Source: Acidimicrobiia bacterium (GTDB taxonomy: Bacteria > Actinomycetota > Acidimicrobiia > IMCC26256 > JAGNEX01). From it: DNA of 61,818 bases. The notes under the pieces were generated by a model. It was not told where the DNA came from and searched no databases. It saw only the letters and a list, made by a program, of their open reading frames with translations. Positions 52,188 to 60,041 of the stretch are shown here, in pieces. The position numbers and the translations under genes were made by a program. Location of the stretch: the NCBI GenBank assembly GCA_018003035.1, contig JAGNEX010000005.1, forward strand, positions 12,756 through 74,573. The letters run 5' to 3'. Position 1 is the first letter of the stretch. Every line of letters starts with the position of its first letter.

Positions 52188-52712
52188 CTACGAGCTGAAA
52201 ACGGGTGGATCCTGTTCAGCGGCTTCGTCTGGCCGAACGAGGCCGGTCGCCCCGATCGCAGCCAAATAGCGTTCAACAGCCTCGACCACCGAAAACACTT
52301 CGAACTCTGAATAGGGTTCGCCGCGTGGCCCCACCAGTCCCCCCAGGTAGTCGACCAAACCAAAATCAGAAAGAAAAGAATCCGTGGTCTGGGCCCCACT
52401 GCGGCGCCGCGATTCAGCCCTTGGCCCAGGCGCAACGGGCTCGCTCTCGACGGACAGCGGCACACTCTCGGCGACGAGCGTCGGGTTGCTGAGTGCACCG
52501 CCGATCGAGTTCACCAGGAACTGTGCGTCATCCTCAGTCAGGGTTGCCGCAGCTCGCTGGTCGATAGTCTGGACCACCCAGATGTACGCGACCGCTTCGT
52601 CATAGAGCACCGGTGGTCGGTCGCGGGAGAACCGCTGGCGTTCGCGACCCACGACGACGAGGCCGATCGCCACGCTCAACAGGAATCCAAGCAGAAACGC
52701 CACAGCGACCAT
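52188..52712 (-). CDS. small single-pass membrane protein
   Basis: The 174-residue protein starts ATG 52712 with GGAGGG upstream. An N-terminal helix (VAVAFLLGFLLSVAIGLVVV) leads straight to a basic stretch RERQRFSRDR, so the rest is probably cytoplasmic. A helical middle (DEAVAYIWVVQTIDQRAAAT) and a C-terminal helix (EFEVFSVVEAVERYLAAIG) bracket a Ser/Arg-rich loop. No family recognised. The strong hairpin upstream separates it from the acyl-CoA dehydrogenase gene. Confidence 0.6.
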   Translation of the reverse strand: MVAVAFLLGFLLSVAIGLVVVGRERQRFSRDRPPVLYDEAVAYIWVVQTIDQRAAATLTEDDAQFLVNSIGGALSNPTLVAESVPLSVESEPVAPGPRAESRRRSGAQTTDSFLSDFGLVDYLGGLVGPRGEPYSEFEVFSVVEAVERYLAAIGATGLVRPDEAAEQDPPVFSS

Positions 52713-52762
52713 TCAAGAACCCTCCTTCGGCCACGCTACCGCTGAGTCTGATCTGCACAAGT

Positions 52763-52792
52763 AAAGCGGGCAGCCGTTCGGCTGCCCGCTTT
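52763..52792. terminator. bidirectional intrinsic terminator
   Basis: AAAGCGGGCAGCC pairs perfectly (13 bp) with GGCTGCCCGCTTT around a four-base loop. The A-run on one side and T-run on the other make it work in both directions. It ends the acyl-CoA dehydrogenase message, whose stop is 61 bases away. Confidence 0.8.
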
Positions 52793-52853
52793 GATACACC
52801 CCGGGGTGTGACCCCCAAATGAAGTCTTTGGCAAATGGAGTTCTCGGCTGGTC

Positions 52854-53984
52854 CTAGATGCCGATCCGTTGCGCTAGCAGCTCTCGGTGATACGTGGGAT
52901 CACCGAGGAGGGTCTCACTGGACTTGGCCCGCTTGAAATACAGGTGAGCGTCGTGCTCCCAAGTGAAACCGATACCGCCGTGGATCTGGATGTTCTCGGC
53001 GGTGGCGTCGAAGTACGCCTCCGAGCAGTAGGCCTTGGCCAGTGAAGCAACCGACGGCAGTTCGTCATTGTCTTCTGCAGCGCACCACGAGGCGTAGTAG
53101 GCCGCCGACTTGGCCGACTCGACTTCGAGCAGCATGTCGGCGCACTTGTGCTTGATCGCTTGGAACGAACCGATCGGCCGTCCGAACTGGATGCGGACCT
53201 TGGCGTATTCAACGGCCATGTCCAAGACTTCTTGTGACCCGCCAACCATCTCGTTGGACAGGGCAACTGCGGCCTGGTCGAGGGTCTTGGAGAGTGCTGC
53301 CGCACCGTCACCAACGGTGCCGAGAAGCTGCGCCGGGACCTTGTCGAAGTCGAGCTTGGCTTGCTTGCGGGTCATGTCCATGGTCGCAAGCGGCGTCCGG
53401 GTCAGACCAGCGGCGTCGCCATCAACGGTGAAGAAGGTGATGCCGTCCTCGCCGGAAGTCCCGGCGGTCCGGGCAACCACGACGATCTTCGTGGCGGTGT
53501 GGCCATCGATCACGTAGTGCTTAGTGCCCGACAGGGTGTATCCGCCGTCGGCCTCGGCGTATTCCATTTCAATGCCGTCGACATTCCACTTACCCGACGG
53601 CTCCGTGAAAGCGAGGGTGCCACGCTCGGACCCGTCAGCGATACCCGGCAGCAACGCAGCCTTCTGGTCCTCGGTGCCGGCGTTCATGATGGCGTTCGCT
53701 GCGAGAACCACCGACGAGTAATACGGGGCGCAGATCAATCGGCGGCCCATCTCTTCGAGGATGATGCCGAGCTCGATGAACGTAAAGCCTTGGCCGCCAT
53801 ACTCCTCTGGGATTTGGATTCCTGTGAGGCCGAGCTCCTGAGCCATCTGGTTCCAGACAGCCTCGTCGTAGCCGTCTGAGGTTTCCATGAGGCGTCGCAC
53901 CTCGGTCGATGGCGACTTGGCCTGAAGGAAGTCCCTCACAACCTCGCGTAGCGCGTCTTGTTCTTCACTGAAGGCGAAGTTCAC
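52854..53984 (-). CDS. acyl-CoA dehydrogenase
   Basis: The 376-residue FAD enzyme has the family blocks LGLTGIQIPEEYGGQGFTF, GTLAFTEPSG, SGTKHYVIDG, YAKVRIQFGRPIGSFQAIKH and IHGGIGFTWEHDAHLYFKRA. It introduces a trans-2 double bond in an acyl-CoA. The usual catalytic Glu positions vary among subgroups; I cannot fix the chain length. The GTG start has GAGGAG upstream and gives a normal family N-terminus (VNFAFSEEQDALREVV). Probably monocistronic, ended by a strong terminator. Confidence 0.9.
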   Translation of the reverse strand: MNFAFSEEQDALREVVRDFLQAKSPSTEVRRLMETSDGYDEAVWNQMAQELGLTGIQIPEEYGGQGFTFIELGIILEEMGRRLICAPYYSSVVLAANAIMNAGTEDQKAALLPGIADGSERGTLAFTEPSGKWNVDGIEMEYAEADGGYTLSGTKHYVIDGHTATKIVVVARTAGTSGEDGITFFTVDGDAAGLTRTPLATMDMTRKQAKLDFDKVPAQLLGTVGDGAAALSKTLDQAAVALSNEMVGGSQEVLDMAVEYAKVRIQFGRPIGSFQAIKHKCADMLLEVESAKSAAYYASWCAAEDNDELPSVASLAKAYCSEAYFDATAENIQIHGGIGFTWEHDAHLYFKRAKSSETLLGDPTYHRELLAQRIGI

Positions 53985-54107
53985 AGAGATCTCCTCATTG
54001 GCGATGTGGTGTCGCGGTTCAAACTCGCTCGCCCCCCCCTGGTGGCCGTCTCCCAAGCGCTGCGCCGGAAGATTTGGCCCGCAAGCTGGGGTGGCACAGC
54101 GGGCGAT

Positions 54108-54113
54108 CTTATA
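54108..54113 (-). promoter_or_regulatory. possible -10 box (TATAAG) upstream of acyl-CoA dehydrogenase
   Basis: TATAAG on the minus strand, about 125 bases before the dehydrogenase start, is the best -10-like hexamer in the 299-base divergent gap. No clear -35 is seen. The rest of the gap holds no recognisable feature except a T-run at 54186-54191. Confidence 0.25.
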
Positions 54114-54283
54114 TGGCTGCCGAGCTTGGGTACCAGTGCGATGGCCGCTCCGCTCCCGGTACCGCCCGATCCGTGGCCAACGCGATTTTTTCGCTCGCCT
54201 CATCTGCCGTCTCGGCCTGTCTCAGACAAGCTGCGCCGGTACCGTTCGGAGTCCATCGGAACGCGACCATTTCGGGGATGACT

Positions 54284-54910
54284 ATGAGCGAACCAATTGC
54301 CCTCGGACGACCACATCTCGAAGACTCCGCCGCCGTGGTCTACAAGTGGGTTGTGGGCCCGTTTGACAACAACGTCTTTGTCATCCGCTGCAAGGAGACC
54401 GGCGAAGCGGTGCTGATCGACGCTGCCAACGAGCACGACTTCCTTCGCGAGGTTGCTCAGGTGACCGGCGTTCGTCGAGTGCTGACCACCCACGGCCATT
54501 GGGACCACATTCAGGCGATAGCCGCGTTTCGAGACGACGGAATTGACATCGCGATCGGCGAACAAGACTCCTCGATGCTGCCCGCATATGACCTGATCAT
54601 TCAGGACGGCGAGGTCACCGAAGTCGGCCGCTTACGGCTGAGCCATCTCCACACGCCGGGACACACACCGGGTTCGATGTCGTTCGTGCTCGAAGGCACC
54701 CCGTGGCTCTTTGCCGGGGACACACTCTTTCCGGGCGGTCCTGGGCGCACCGACCTCGAGGGAGGCGACTTCGACACCGTGATGACGTCGATCGAGTCAC
54801 GCCTGTTCAGCCTGCCGGCTGACACTCTGGTCATGCCTGGCCACGGCGCAGACACCACCATCGGCGCCGAAGCCCCCCACTTCGAGGAGTGGCTAGCCCG
54901 CGGCTGGTAG
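54284..54910 (+). CDS. metallo-beta-lactamase-fold hydrolase
   Basis: The 208-residue MBL enzyme has THGHWDH, the HxHxDH zinc motif, then HTPGHTPGS, AGDTLFPGGPGR with the bridging Asp, and the final MPGHG. The small size resembles glyoxalase II-like and other thioester or lactone hydrolases. ATG 54284 is used because GGGG lies seven bases upstream; ATG 54278 is an alternative. Its 3' end overlaps the convergent TetR gene by 18 bases. Confidence 0.85.
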   Translation: MSEPIALGRPHLEDSAAVVYKWVVGPFDNNVFVIRCKETGEAVLIDAANEHDFLREVAQVTGVRRVLTTHGHWDHIQAIAAFRDDGIDIAIGEQDSSMLPAYDLIIQDGEVTEVGRLRLSHLHTPGHTPGSMSFVLEGTPWLFAGDTLFPGGPGRTDLEGGDFDTVMTSIESRLFSLPADTLVMPGHGADTTIGAEAPHFEEWLARGW

Positions 54911-55561
54911 CTCTTTGGGGGTCCGAGGACTGACGTCTCGAGATGCCACCGACTCTGGAGCTTGGGCAGCAGGCACCACCTGGGTTGCGATCTGGCGCAG
55001 CGTCTCAGCAAGGATCACGTGGGCCTGGCTTCGTGTGATCGACTTGTCGGTCATCCACTGCACCGCGATGGAACGTGCAAACTCTGCGTACGCGTTGAGC
55101 GCTGCCGAGAACAACTCCTCATCGAGCTCTGGCGGGAAGGGCACCTCGTGGATCATTCGTGCCACCAGTGACGCCCGAGCTTCACGCAGAATTGCCGAGA
55201 TCTCGACGTCCCCCACTTCCATCATCGAGCCCGCATCTACCCACAGGCCACCGAACCCGGCGATCATGTCGAGCCAGAGGGACACGCACGGATCGATGAC
55301 CTCAGGAAAGGTCTGGGGGGCACCCTTTGGCACCAACGGCACGGATTCAGGAATCACGGTGATTGCCCGGATCACTTCGATGTACACGTCGCGTTTCGAT
55401 CCGAGGTAGTGGTGGATCAGCCCGCGTGTAACCCCTGCCGCGTCGGCAAGGTCTTGAAGCGAAACGTCGGTGTAGGGAGTGACTCGAAAGACGTCGATGG
55501 CCGCGGCGAGAATCTGTCGCCGCCGGGTATCCGGATCGATCCGAGTGCGTTGTCGCGTCAC
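54893..55561 (-). CDS. TetR-family transcriptional regulator
   Basis: The 222-residue protein has the N-terminal TetR helix-turn-helix (RRRQILAAAIDVFRV, VSLQDLADAAGVTRGLIHHY), followed by a helical ligand domain. The GTG start overlaps the stop of the upstream DUF2236 gene (GTGA), so it is co-translated. It probably represses the operon it sits in, at a site in the DUF2236 promoter, and may respond to a lipid ligand given the neighbours. Confidence 0.87.
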   Translation of the reverse strand: MTRQRTRIDPDTRRRQILAAAIDVFRVTPYTDVSLQDLADAAGVTRGLIHHYLGSKRDVYIEVIRAITVIPESVPLVPKGAPQTFPEVIDPCVSLWLDMIAGFGGLWVDAGSMMEVGDVEISAILREARASLVARMIHEVPFPPELDEELFSAALNAYAEFARSIAVQWMTDKSITRSQAHVILAETLRQIATQVVPAAQAPESVASRDVSPRTPKELPAAG

Positions 55562-56403
55562 GACGGAGCAGAGCCCTGTCTGCTCAGCATCAAAGAGCCG
55601 GCACCCTTCTTGACCCGGATAGGCCGCTTGCGGCGGACCTGGTACAACGCTGGTGCATGCCGGATTGACTGAGGTACATACCTGCCAAGGCGAGCGGTTG
55701 AGAAGAACGACTTGGCTGTGCGCTCAAGACCTGGCGTGAGGGTCAGTCCGAACATTTCACGGACCGATTCGGGCAAGAGGTAAACGGTCACGGCCGTGCT
55801 GGCCCCGGACAACTTGTCGAACGGTCGGGGCAGCGGTGGCGCCATCGACGCTCGCATCACATCCATCGCTGGCTCGGTGATGTGGAGGTCGTTGGCCACA
55901 ACCTTGTCCCAATAGTCGCGAAACGCATCCCAGTTTGCGGGTATCACGTCGACCGGGGTGTGGCATCCGACCGCGACAGCCTTTTGCTCTTGGTAGAAAC
56001 GTTCCCGCTGGTCTGGTCGCAGGGGCCCGTAAACGTTTTCATACACAGCGACGGACGTGTCAACCAGTGTGGCCCAGACCCACACAAGGAGCGCAGGATC
56101 CATTGCGGTGTAGCGCTCGCCCAGTTCGTTTTCTCCAGCCACGCGGCGATGTCTTGCCGCCAGGATCTTCTCTTGCTGCTTTGACTGTTCCGGCGTACCG
56201 AAAGCGAGCTTGAACATCACGTCCAACGTACGGAACAGACGATTCCACGGGTCGGTGCGGTAATCAGAAAAGTTCGCGACGCCCGCGGCAACGGACGGGT
56301 GAGCTACCTGCATCAGCACCGCACGGCCACCGCCGGTCATCACAACCGGCTCCAAGTTGATACGGCGAGAGATGGCGTTCTTGGGAAGCGGGAGCGTGTA
56401 CAT
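55558..56403 (-). CDS. DUF2236 / MpaB-type oxygenase-like protein
   Basis: The 281-residue protein fits the DUF2236 family (MpaB/rubber-oxygenase-like heme proteins). MTGGGRAVLMQVAHPSVAAGV is the GGxRALxxQxAHPxVAxGV family core with its conserved His. WVWATLVDTSV and the FYQEQKAVAVG helix follow. Such proteins cleave or oxidise hydrophobic substrates. ATG 56403 lies seven bases after TAAGGT, suggesting a leaderless message. The TetR gene is coupled behind it. Substrate unknown; lipid or terpenoid is inferred. Confidence 0.83.
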   Translation of the reverse strand: MYTLPLPKNAISRRINLEPVVMTGGGRAVLMQVAHPSVAAGVANFSDYRTDPWNRLFRTLDVMFKLAFGTPEQSKQQEKILAARHRRVAGENELGERYTAMDPALLVWVWATLVDTSVAVYENVYGPLRPDQRERFYQEQKAVAVGCHTPVDVIPANWDAFRDYWDKVVANDLHITEPAMDVMRASMAPPLPRPFDKLSGASTAVTVYLLPESVREMFGLTLTPGLERTAKSFFSTARLGRYVPQSIRHAPALYQVRRKRPIRVKKGAGSLMLSRQGSAPS

Positions 56404-56410
56404 ATCTCTA

Positions 56411-56438
56411 ACCTTAGCGCTTATTGACTAATCGCCAA
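56411..56438 (-). promoter_or_regulatory. promoter and possible operator of the DUF2236-TetR operon
   Basis: On the minus strand TTGGCG (56438-56433) and TAAGGT (56416-56411) are 16 bases apart, and the -10 is seven bases before ATG 56403. The spacer carries a partial inverted repeat, TTAGTCAAT and AAGCGCTAA, that would suit an autoregulating TetR protein. Confidence 0.6.
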
Positions 56439-56441
56439 CAA

Positions 56442-57167
56442 CTAGCCCCATGCTAATTCGGCGACGCGTCCATCGGACCTTGCTTCTTCCCCTGAACCGC
56501 TCCACACAAGCTGACCGCTCACCAAAACCAGCACTTGATCAGCTAGTTCGATGGCACTCTCGGCGTACTGCTCGACGAGCAGAATTGTTCTGCCGGCCTT
56601 GGCCACCCGCCCGATGACTTCGAAGAGTTGTTGGGTGATGATCGGGGCAAGACCCAACGAGGGCTCATCAAGCAACCACGTGCCAGCACCGGAGACGATC
56701 GCTCGTCCAACGGCGACCATCTGCTGTTCGCCACCGGAGAGCGTTCCAGCGGCCTGGTTTCGACGTACGCCGAGGACAGGGAACATCTCCATGACCTCGT
56801 CCATTGCCGCTCGAACGGCTTCCTTGTCGTTGCGGCGACGATATCCCCCAAGAAGGAGGTTCTCTTCCACCGACAGACCCGGGAACAGCCGACGACCTTC
56901 GGGCACCAGCATCAGTCCGTCGCGGGCAATCTTGTACGCCGAGTCACCGAGGATTGAACGGTCACCCCATTTGATGTCACCCGCGACGTGTTGGTTGACT
57001 GCGCGGAGTCCCGCGATCGTACGCATCAGGGTGGACTTTCCGGCGCCGTTCGGGCCGATAATCGCGGTGATCTTGCCTTCGGCGACGTTTGCCGAAACGT
57101 CGTTGATCGCCCGCACGGGCCCATAGCGAACCTCGAGGCCGGAGATGTGGATGTCGTGGTCAGCCAA
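56442..57167 (-). CDS. livF: branched-chain amino acid-type ABC ATPase LivF
   Basis: The 241-residue ATPase has Walker A GPNGAGKST, VPEGRRLFPGLSVEENLLLG (the LivF-specific Q-loop stretch), signature LSGGEQQMVAVGRAI and Walker B WLLDEPSLGLAP. TTG 57167 is chosen because GGGAGG lies seven bases upstream and the length then matches the family; it overlaps the permease-ATPase fusion by eight bases. The open frame continues 16 residues further. Works with the next three genes. Confidence 0.88.
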   Translation of the reverse strand: MADHDIHISGLEVRYGPVRAINDVSANVAEGKITAIIGPNGAGKSTLMRTIAGLRAVNQHVAGDIKWGDRSILGDSAYKIARDGLMLVPEGRRLFPGLSVEENLLLGGYRRRNDKEAVRAAMDEVMEMFPVLGVRRNQAAGTLSGGEQQMVAVGRAIVSGAGTWLLDEPSLGLAPIITQQLFEVIGRVAKAGRTILLVEQYAESAIELADQVLVLVSGQLVWSGSGEEARSDGRVAELAWG

Positions 57168-59139
57168 GGTAGGCCTCCCGAACCGCTTGGTCGTTACGAA
57201 TCGTCTCCATGTCACCCTGCGCGAGTAGTTGGCCCTGATCGAGCACGATGATCCTGTCGACCGTCGCCTCGATCACATCCATGTGATGTTCCACCAGAAC
57301 GATCGCACGATCCTTGCTCCTCAAACGGCCGACCAACTCGACGAGTTGAGGAAGGTCATCTGGATGCATACCGGCAGCGGGTTCATCCAACAGCAGAACG
57401 GACGGCTCGACTGCAAGTGCTCGGGCGATCTCCAAGCGGCGCAGCGACGGCATCGAGTAGTTGTCAATCGAACCGTCGATCCGGTCCAGCCCCACGGAGT
57501 CCGCAAGTTCTTGTGCCCGCTCCGACAGGGACTTTGTCGTCGTGACGCTCGGAGGAAGTGTCAAAAGAGATGCGGGCAAGTTGACGGGCGACTTGGCGCC
57601 CGCGGCAACCATGATGTGCTCACGTGGTGTCAGGCCGGGCCACGAGCGGACATTCTGATACGTGCGAGCGATGCCCTTGCGCGACCTGAACGCGGGGCCG
57701 GCCTTGTCGATGTTCTCACCCTTCAGGGTGAGGTGGCCTTGCTGGTGATGGTAGATACCCGCCATCACGTTGATGAACGACGACTTTCCAGAACCGTTCG
57801 GACCGATGAGGCCGACGACTTCGCCCGCTCGAAGCGTCACGCTCACGCCATTGAGTGCGGCCAGCCCACCAAAGCGGAGGCCGATATCAGAGGCCTCAAG
57901 CAGGATCGGCGCATCTTCCGGCGGAGGCGCTGCCTTTGCTTTAACTCGGGCAGCGACCTTGTGAGCCTCCGCCACCGAGGTCAACTCCGCATCCATCTGC
58001 GCGTCGTCTGAACCCTCAGATGACTTGGTTGCACCGTCCGCTTCGGCCGACGCCGATGGGGCACCGGAAGCGGATCCGGCCGATCCGGTTGATGGGTGGT
58101 TCGAATCCGATGCACTTGCCCGAGCAGCGTCCGACCGAGCGCCCCGGTGAAACAACGAGTGGAAGAACTGGCGTACCCGAGCGTTGGTGAGCAGCGGCGG
58201 AATGATCAGTCCCATCAGACCCAAGACGACAAAGGAGTGATCTCCCAGCCACTGCGCGACTCCGGTGCCCGATGAGGAGAGGTCCTTGGCGCGCAAGAGA
58301 ACCGCTCCGAAGAGGCCGCCAAAGAGGTGGTTGACCCCACCCAAGAAGGCTGCAATCACAAACTCGAAAGACTGCTGCACCGCTACCAGCTGGACCGACG
58401 TTTCAGCCTGCTTCTGGCCGACGAAGGCACCAGCAAGCGCCGTTAGTGCACAGGTGAGAGCGAAGAACTCCGTGCGGCGGGCCATAACCCGAAGTCCCAC
58501 ACCCTCCGCCGAGAGCGAATCATCGCGAATGGCGCCCATGGCGCGCCCTCGCTCGGAACGCAGATATCCGCCGAGTAGGAAAGCCGCGATCCCAAAGATG
58601 ATCGCCGCTGCGTAGTACTCGCCCAAGAACACATTGCCTCGGGCCATCGGCAAATCTTCGAAGACGATCCTGCCGCCCGCGGCTCCACGACCAAAAAGAC
58701 TGCTGAAAGAAACCTCGAGAGACGGGATCAGAAGGGCCAAGGCGAACGTTGCCAACGTGAGGAAGAAGGGCTTGAGGCGGGCGGTCGCAAGCGCGATCAC
58801 CGCGCCCGCGAGGGCACCAAAAAACGCCGCGAGAATGAACGACCACAAACCGTCAGGGTGCCAGCCGAAGAGACTGATGTCTTCAGCCCAAAGGGTGGCC
58901 GCGAAGGCTCCGACCAAAAAGAAGAAGGAGTGACCAAGCGACAAGATGCCGCCCCGACCAGTTAAGGCCCCGACGGCGATGGCTGGTGTCGCCAGAATCA
59001 ACATGTTGGTCACCGCGGAGATGACGGTTCGGTCGGCGGCCAGGGACGTCGGCGCTTGGGTTTCGCCGATGAAGATCACGACGGCCAAGATTCCGAGGGC
59101 GACGATCCAACCTTTTTTGCTTGGGAGTGCGCTCTGCAT
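57160..59139 (-). CDS. LivM permease fused to LivG ATPase
   Basis: Residues about 1-325 are a LivM-type permease (GRGGILSLGHSFFFLVGAFA, GAIRDDSLSAEGVGL). A Ser/Ala/Asp-rich linker of about 85 residues joins it to a LivG ATPase at about 412-659: Walker A GPNGSGKSS at 447, ARTYQNVRSWPGLT, Walker B VLLLDEP at 582. The signature reads YSMPSLRRLEIARAL where LivG normally has LSYGQQRRLEIARAL, so the key Gly is replaced by Pro. LivM-LivG fusions are known in some actinobacteria. ATG 59139 overlaps the LivH TGA by one base. Confidence 0.88.
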   Translation of the reverse strand: MQSALPSKKGWIVALGILAVVIFIGETQAPTSLAADRTVISAVTNMLILATPAIAVGALTGRGGILSLGHSFFFLVGAFAATLWAEDISLFGWHPDGLWSFILAAFFGALAGAVIALATARLKPFFLTLATFALALLIPSLEVSFSSLFGRGAAGGRIVFEDLPMARGNVFLGEYYAAAIIFGIAAFLLGGYLRSERGRAMGAIRDDSLSAEGVGLRVMARRTEFFALTCALTALAGAFVGQKQAETSVQLVAVQQSFEFVIAAFLGGVNHLFGGLFGAVLLRAKDLSSSGTGVAQWLGDHSFVVLGLMGLIIPPLLTNARVRQFFHSLFHRGARSDAARASASDSNHPSTGSAGSASGAPSASAEADGATKSSEGSDDAQMDAELTSVAEAHKVAARVKAKAAPPPEDAPILLEASDIGLRFGGLAALNGVSVTLRAGEVVGLIGPNGSGKSSFINVMAGIYHHQQGHLTLKGENIDKAGPAFRSRKGIARTYQNVRSWPGLTPREHIMVAAGAKSPVNLPASLLTLPPSVTTTKSLSERAQELADSVGLDRIDGSIDNYSMPSLRRLEIARALAVEPSVLLLDEPAAGMHPDDLPQLVELVGRLRSKDRAIVLVEHHMDVIEATVDRIIVLDQGQLLAQGDMETIRNDQAVREAYLG

Positions 59140-60041
59140 CACGCCTTCTCCTCTGCGACTCGACCCAGGATGCCCTGCGGACGAATTGCCAGAACGGCCA
59201 GCAGGCCGAAGAACAACAGCGGATCCTCCAAGCGTGTGTTCTCGGTCACACGGAGAATCGCGACGAACAGGCCGAGCGAGAACCCGCCGAGCGCAGCACC
59301 CTTGACGGAGCCGAGACCACCGATCAGAGCTGCCGTCAGCGATTTAAAGCCCAGCAATTGGAATTTGGTTTGGCCGACTCCGACGGCCGGCGCAAGGCCG
59401 ATAGCTGCGACGGCCGCACACACACCAGCGATGACAAAGGATCGGACGATGACGGTCCGGGGGTTGATTCCCTGCAGAGCGGCCGCGTCACGGTCCTGGG
59501 AAACCGCCTGGAACAACCGACCCGACAGCGAATGGCGCTCGGCCCAGATCAGTGACCCGATGAGTACCAGCGCCGAGCCGACAAGCAAGAGGTCATTGGC
59601 CTCGACCGGCGTGTCGACAAGCTGAAATCCGGTCCAGCCGAAGACCGATGAAACGACCGGCGACACCGGGAGTGTTTGGTTGGTGAACCAGATGAGTGCA
59701 ATCTCGATGAGGAGCAACCCGGCTGCGAAGGTAGTCAGAATCCAGCCAATATTTGATGACGGATCGAACCGGCCGAAGGGCACGATCGCCGCGTAGTACA
59801 CCAGTACCGACGACACCACGCCGATCAGGAGCGCAACGAGCACCCCGAGCCAGGCCGGGCCATCCAACCAGTCGGCGCTCGTGACCCAGAGCAGGCCGTA
59901 AGCCGCAGCGAGGCTGATCGCTCCGGTGGCAAGGTTGACCAATCGAGTCGTGGCAAAAACGACGCTGAAAGCCACTGCCAGCAATGCCAGCAGTGAACCT
60001 TCGGTCAGCGCCGCAACAATCATCTCGGCAAGTTTGCTCAT
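59139..60041 (-). CDS. livH: branched-chain amino acid-type ABC permease LivH
   Basis: The 300-residue permease has eight to nine spans. FSVVFATTRLVNLATGAISLAAAY and IGGLGSVKGAALGGFSLGLF are the LivH loops. Its ATG follows the binding-protein TAA with no gap, and it overlaps the next gene. The RVTENTRLEDPLLFFGLLAV C-terminal motif also matches. It is one half of the membrane channel. Confidence 0.88.
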   Translation of the reverse strand: MSKLAEMIVAALTEGSLLALLAVAFSVVFATTRLVNLATGAISLAAAYGLLWVTSADWLDGPAWLGVLVALLIGVVSSVLVYYAAIVPFGRFDPSSNIGWILTTFAAGLLLIEIALIWFTNQTLPVSPVVSSVFGWTGFQLVDTPVEANDLLLVGSALVLIGSLIWAERHSLSGRLFQAVSQDRDAAALQGINPRTVIVRSFVIAGVCAAVAAIGLAPAVGVGQTKFQLLGFKSLTAALIGGLGSVKGAALGGFSLGLFVAILRVTENTRLEDPLLFFGLLAVLAIRPQGILGRVAEEKA

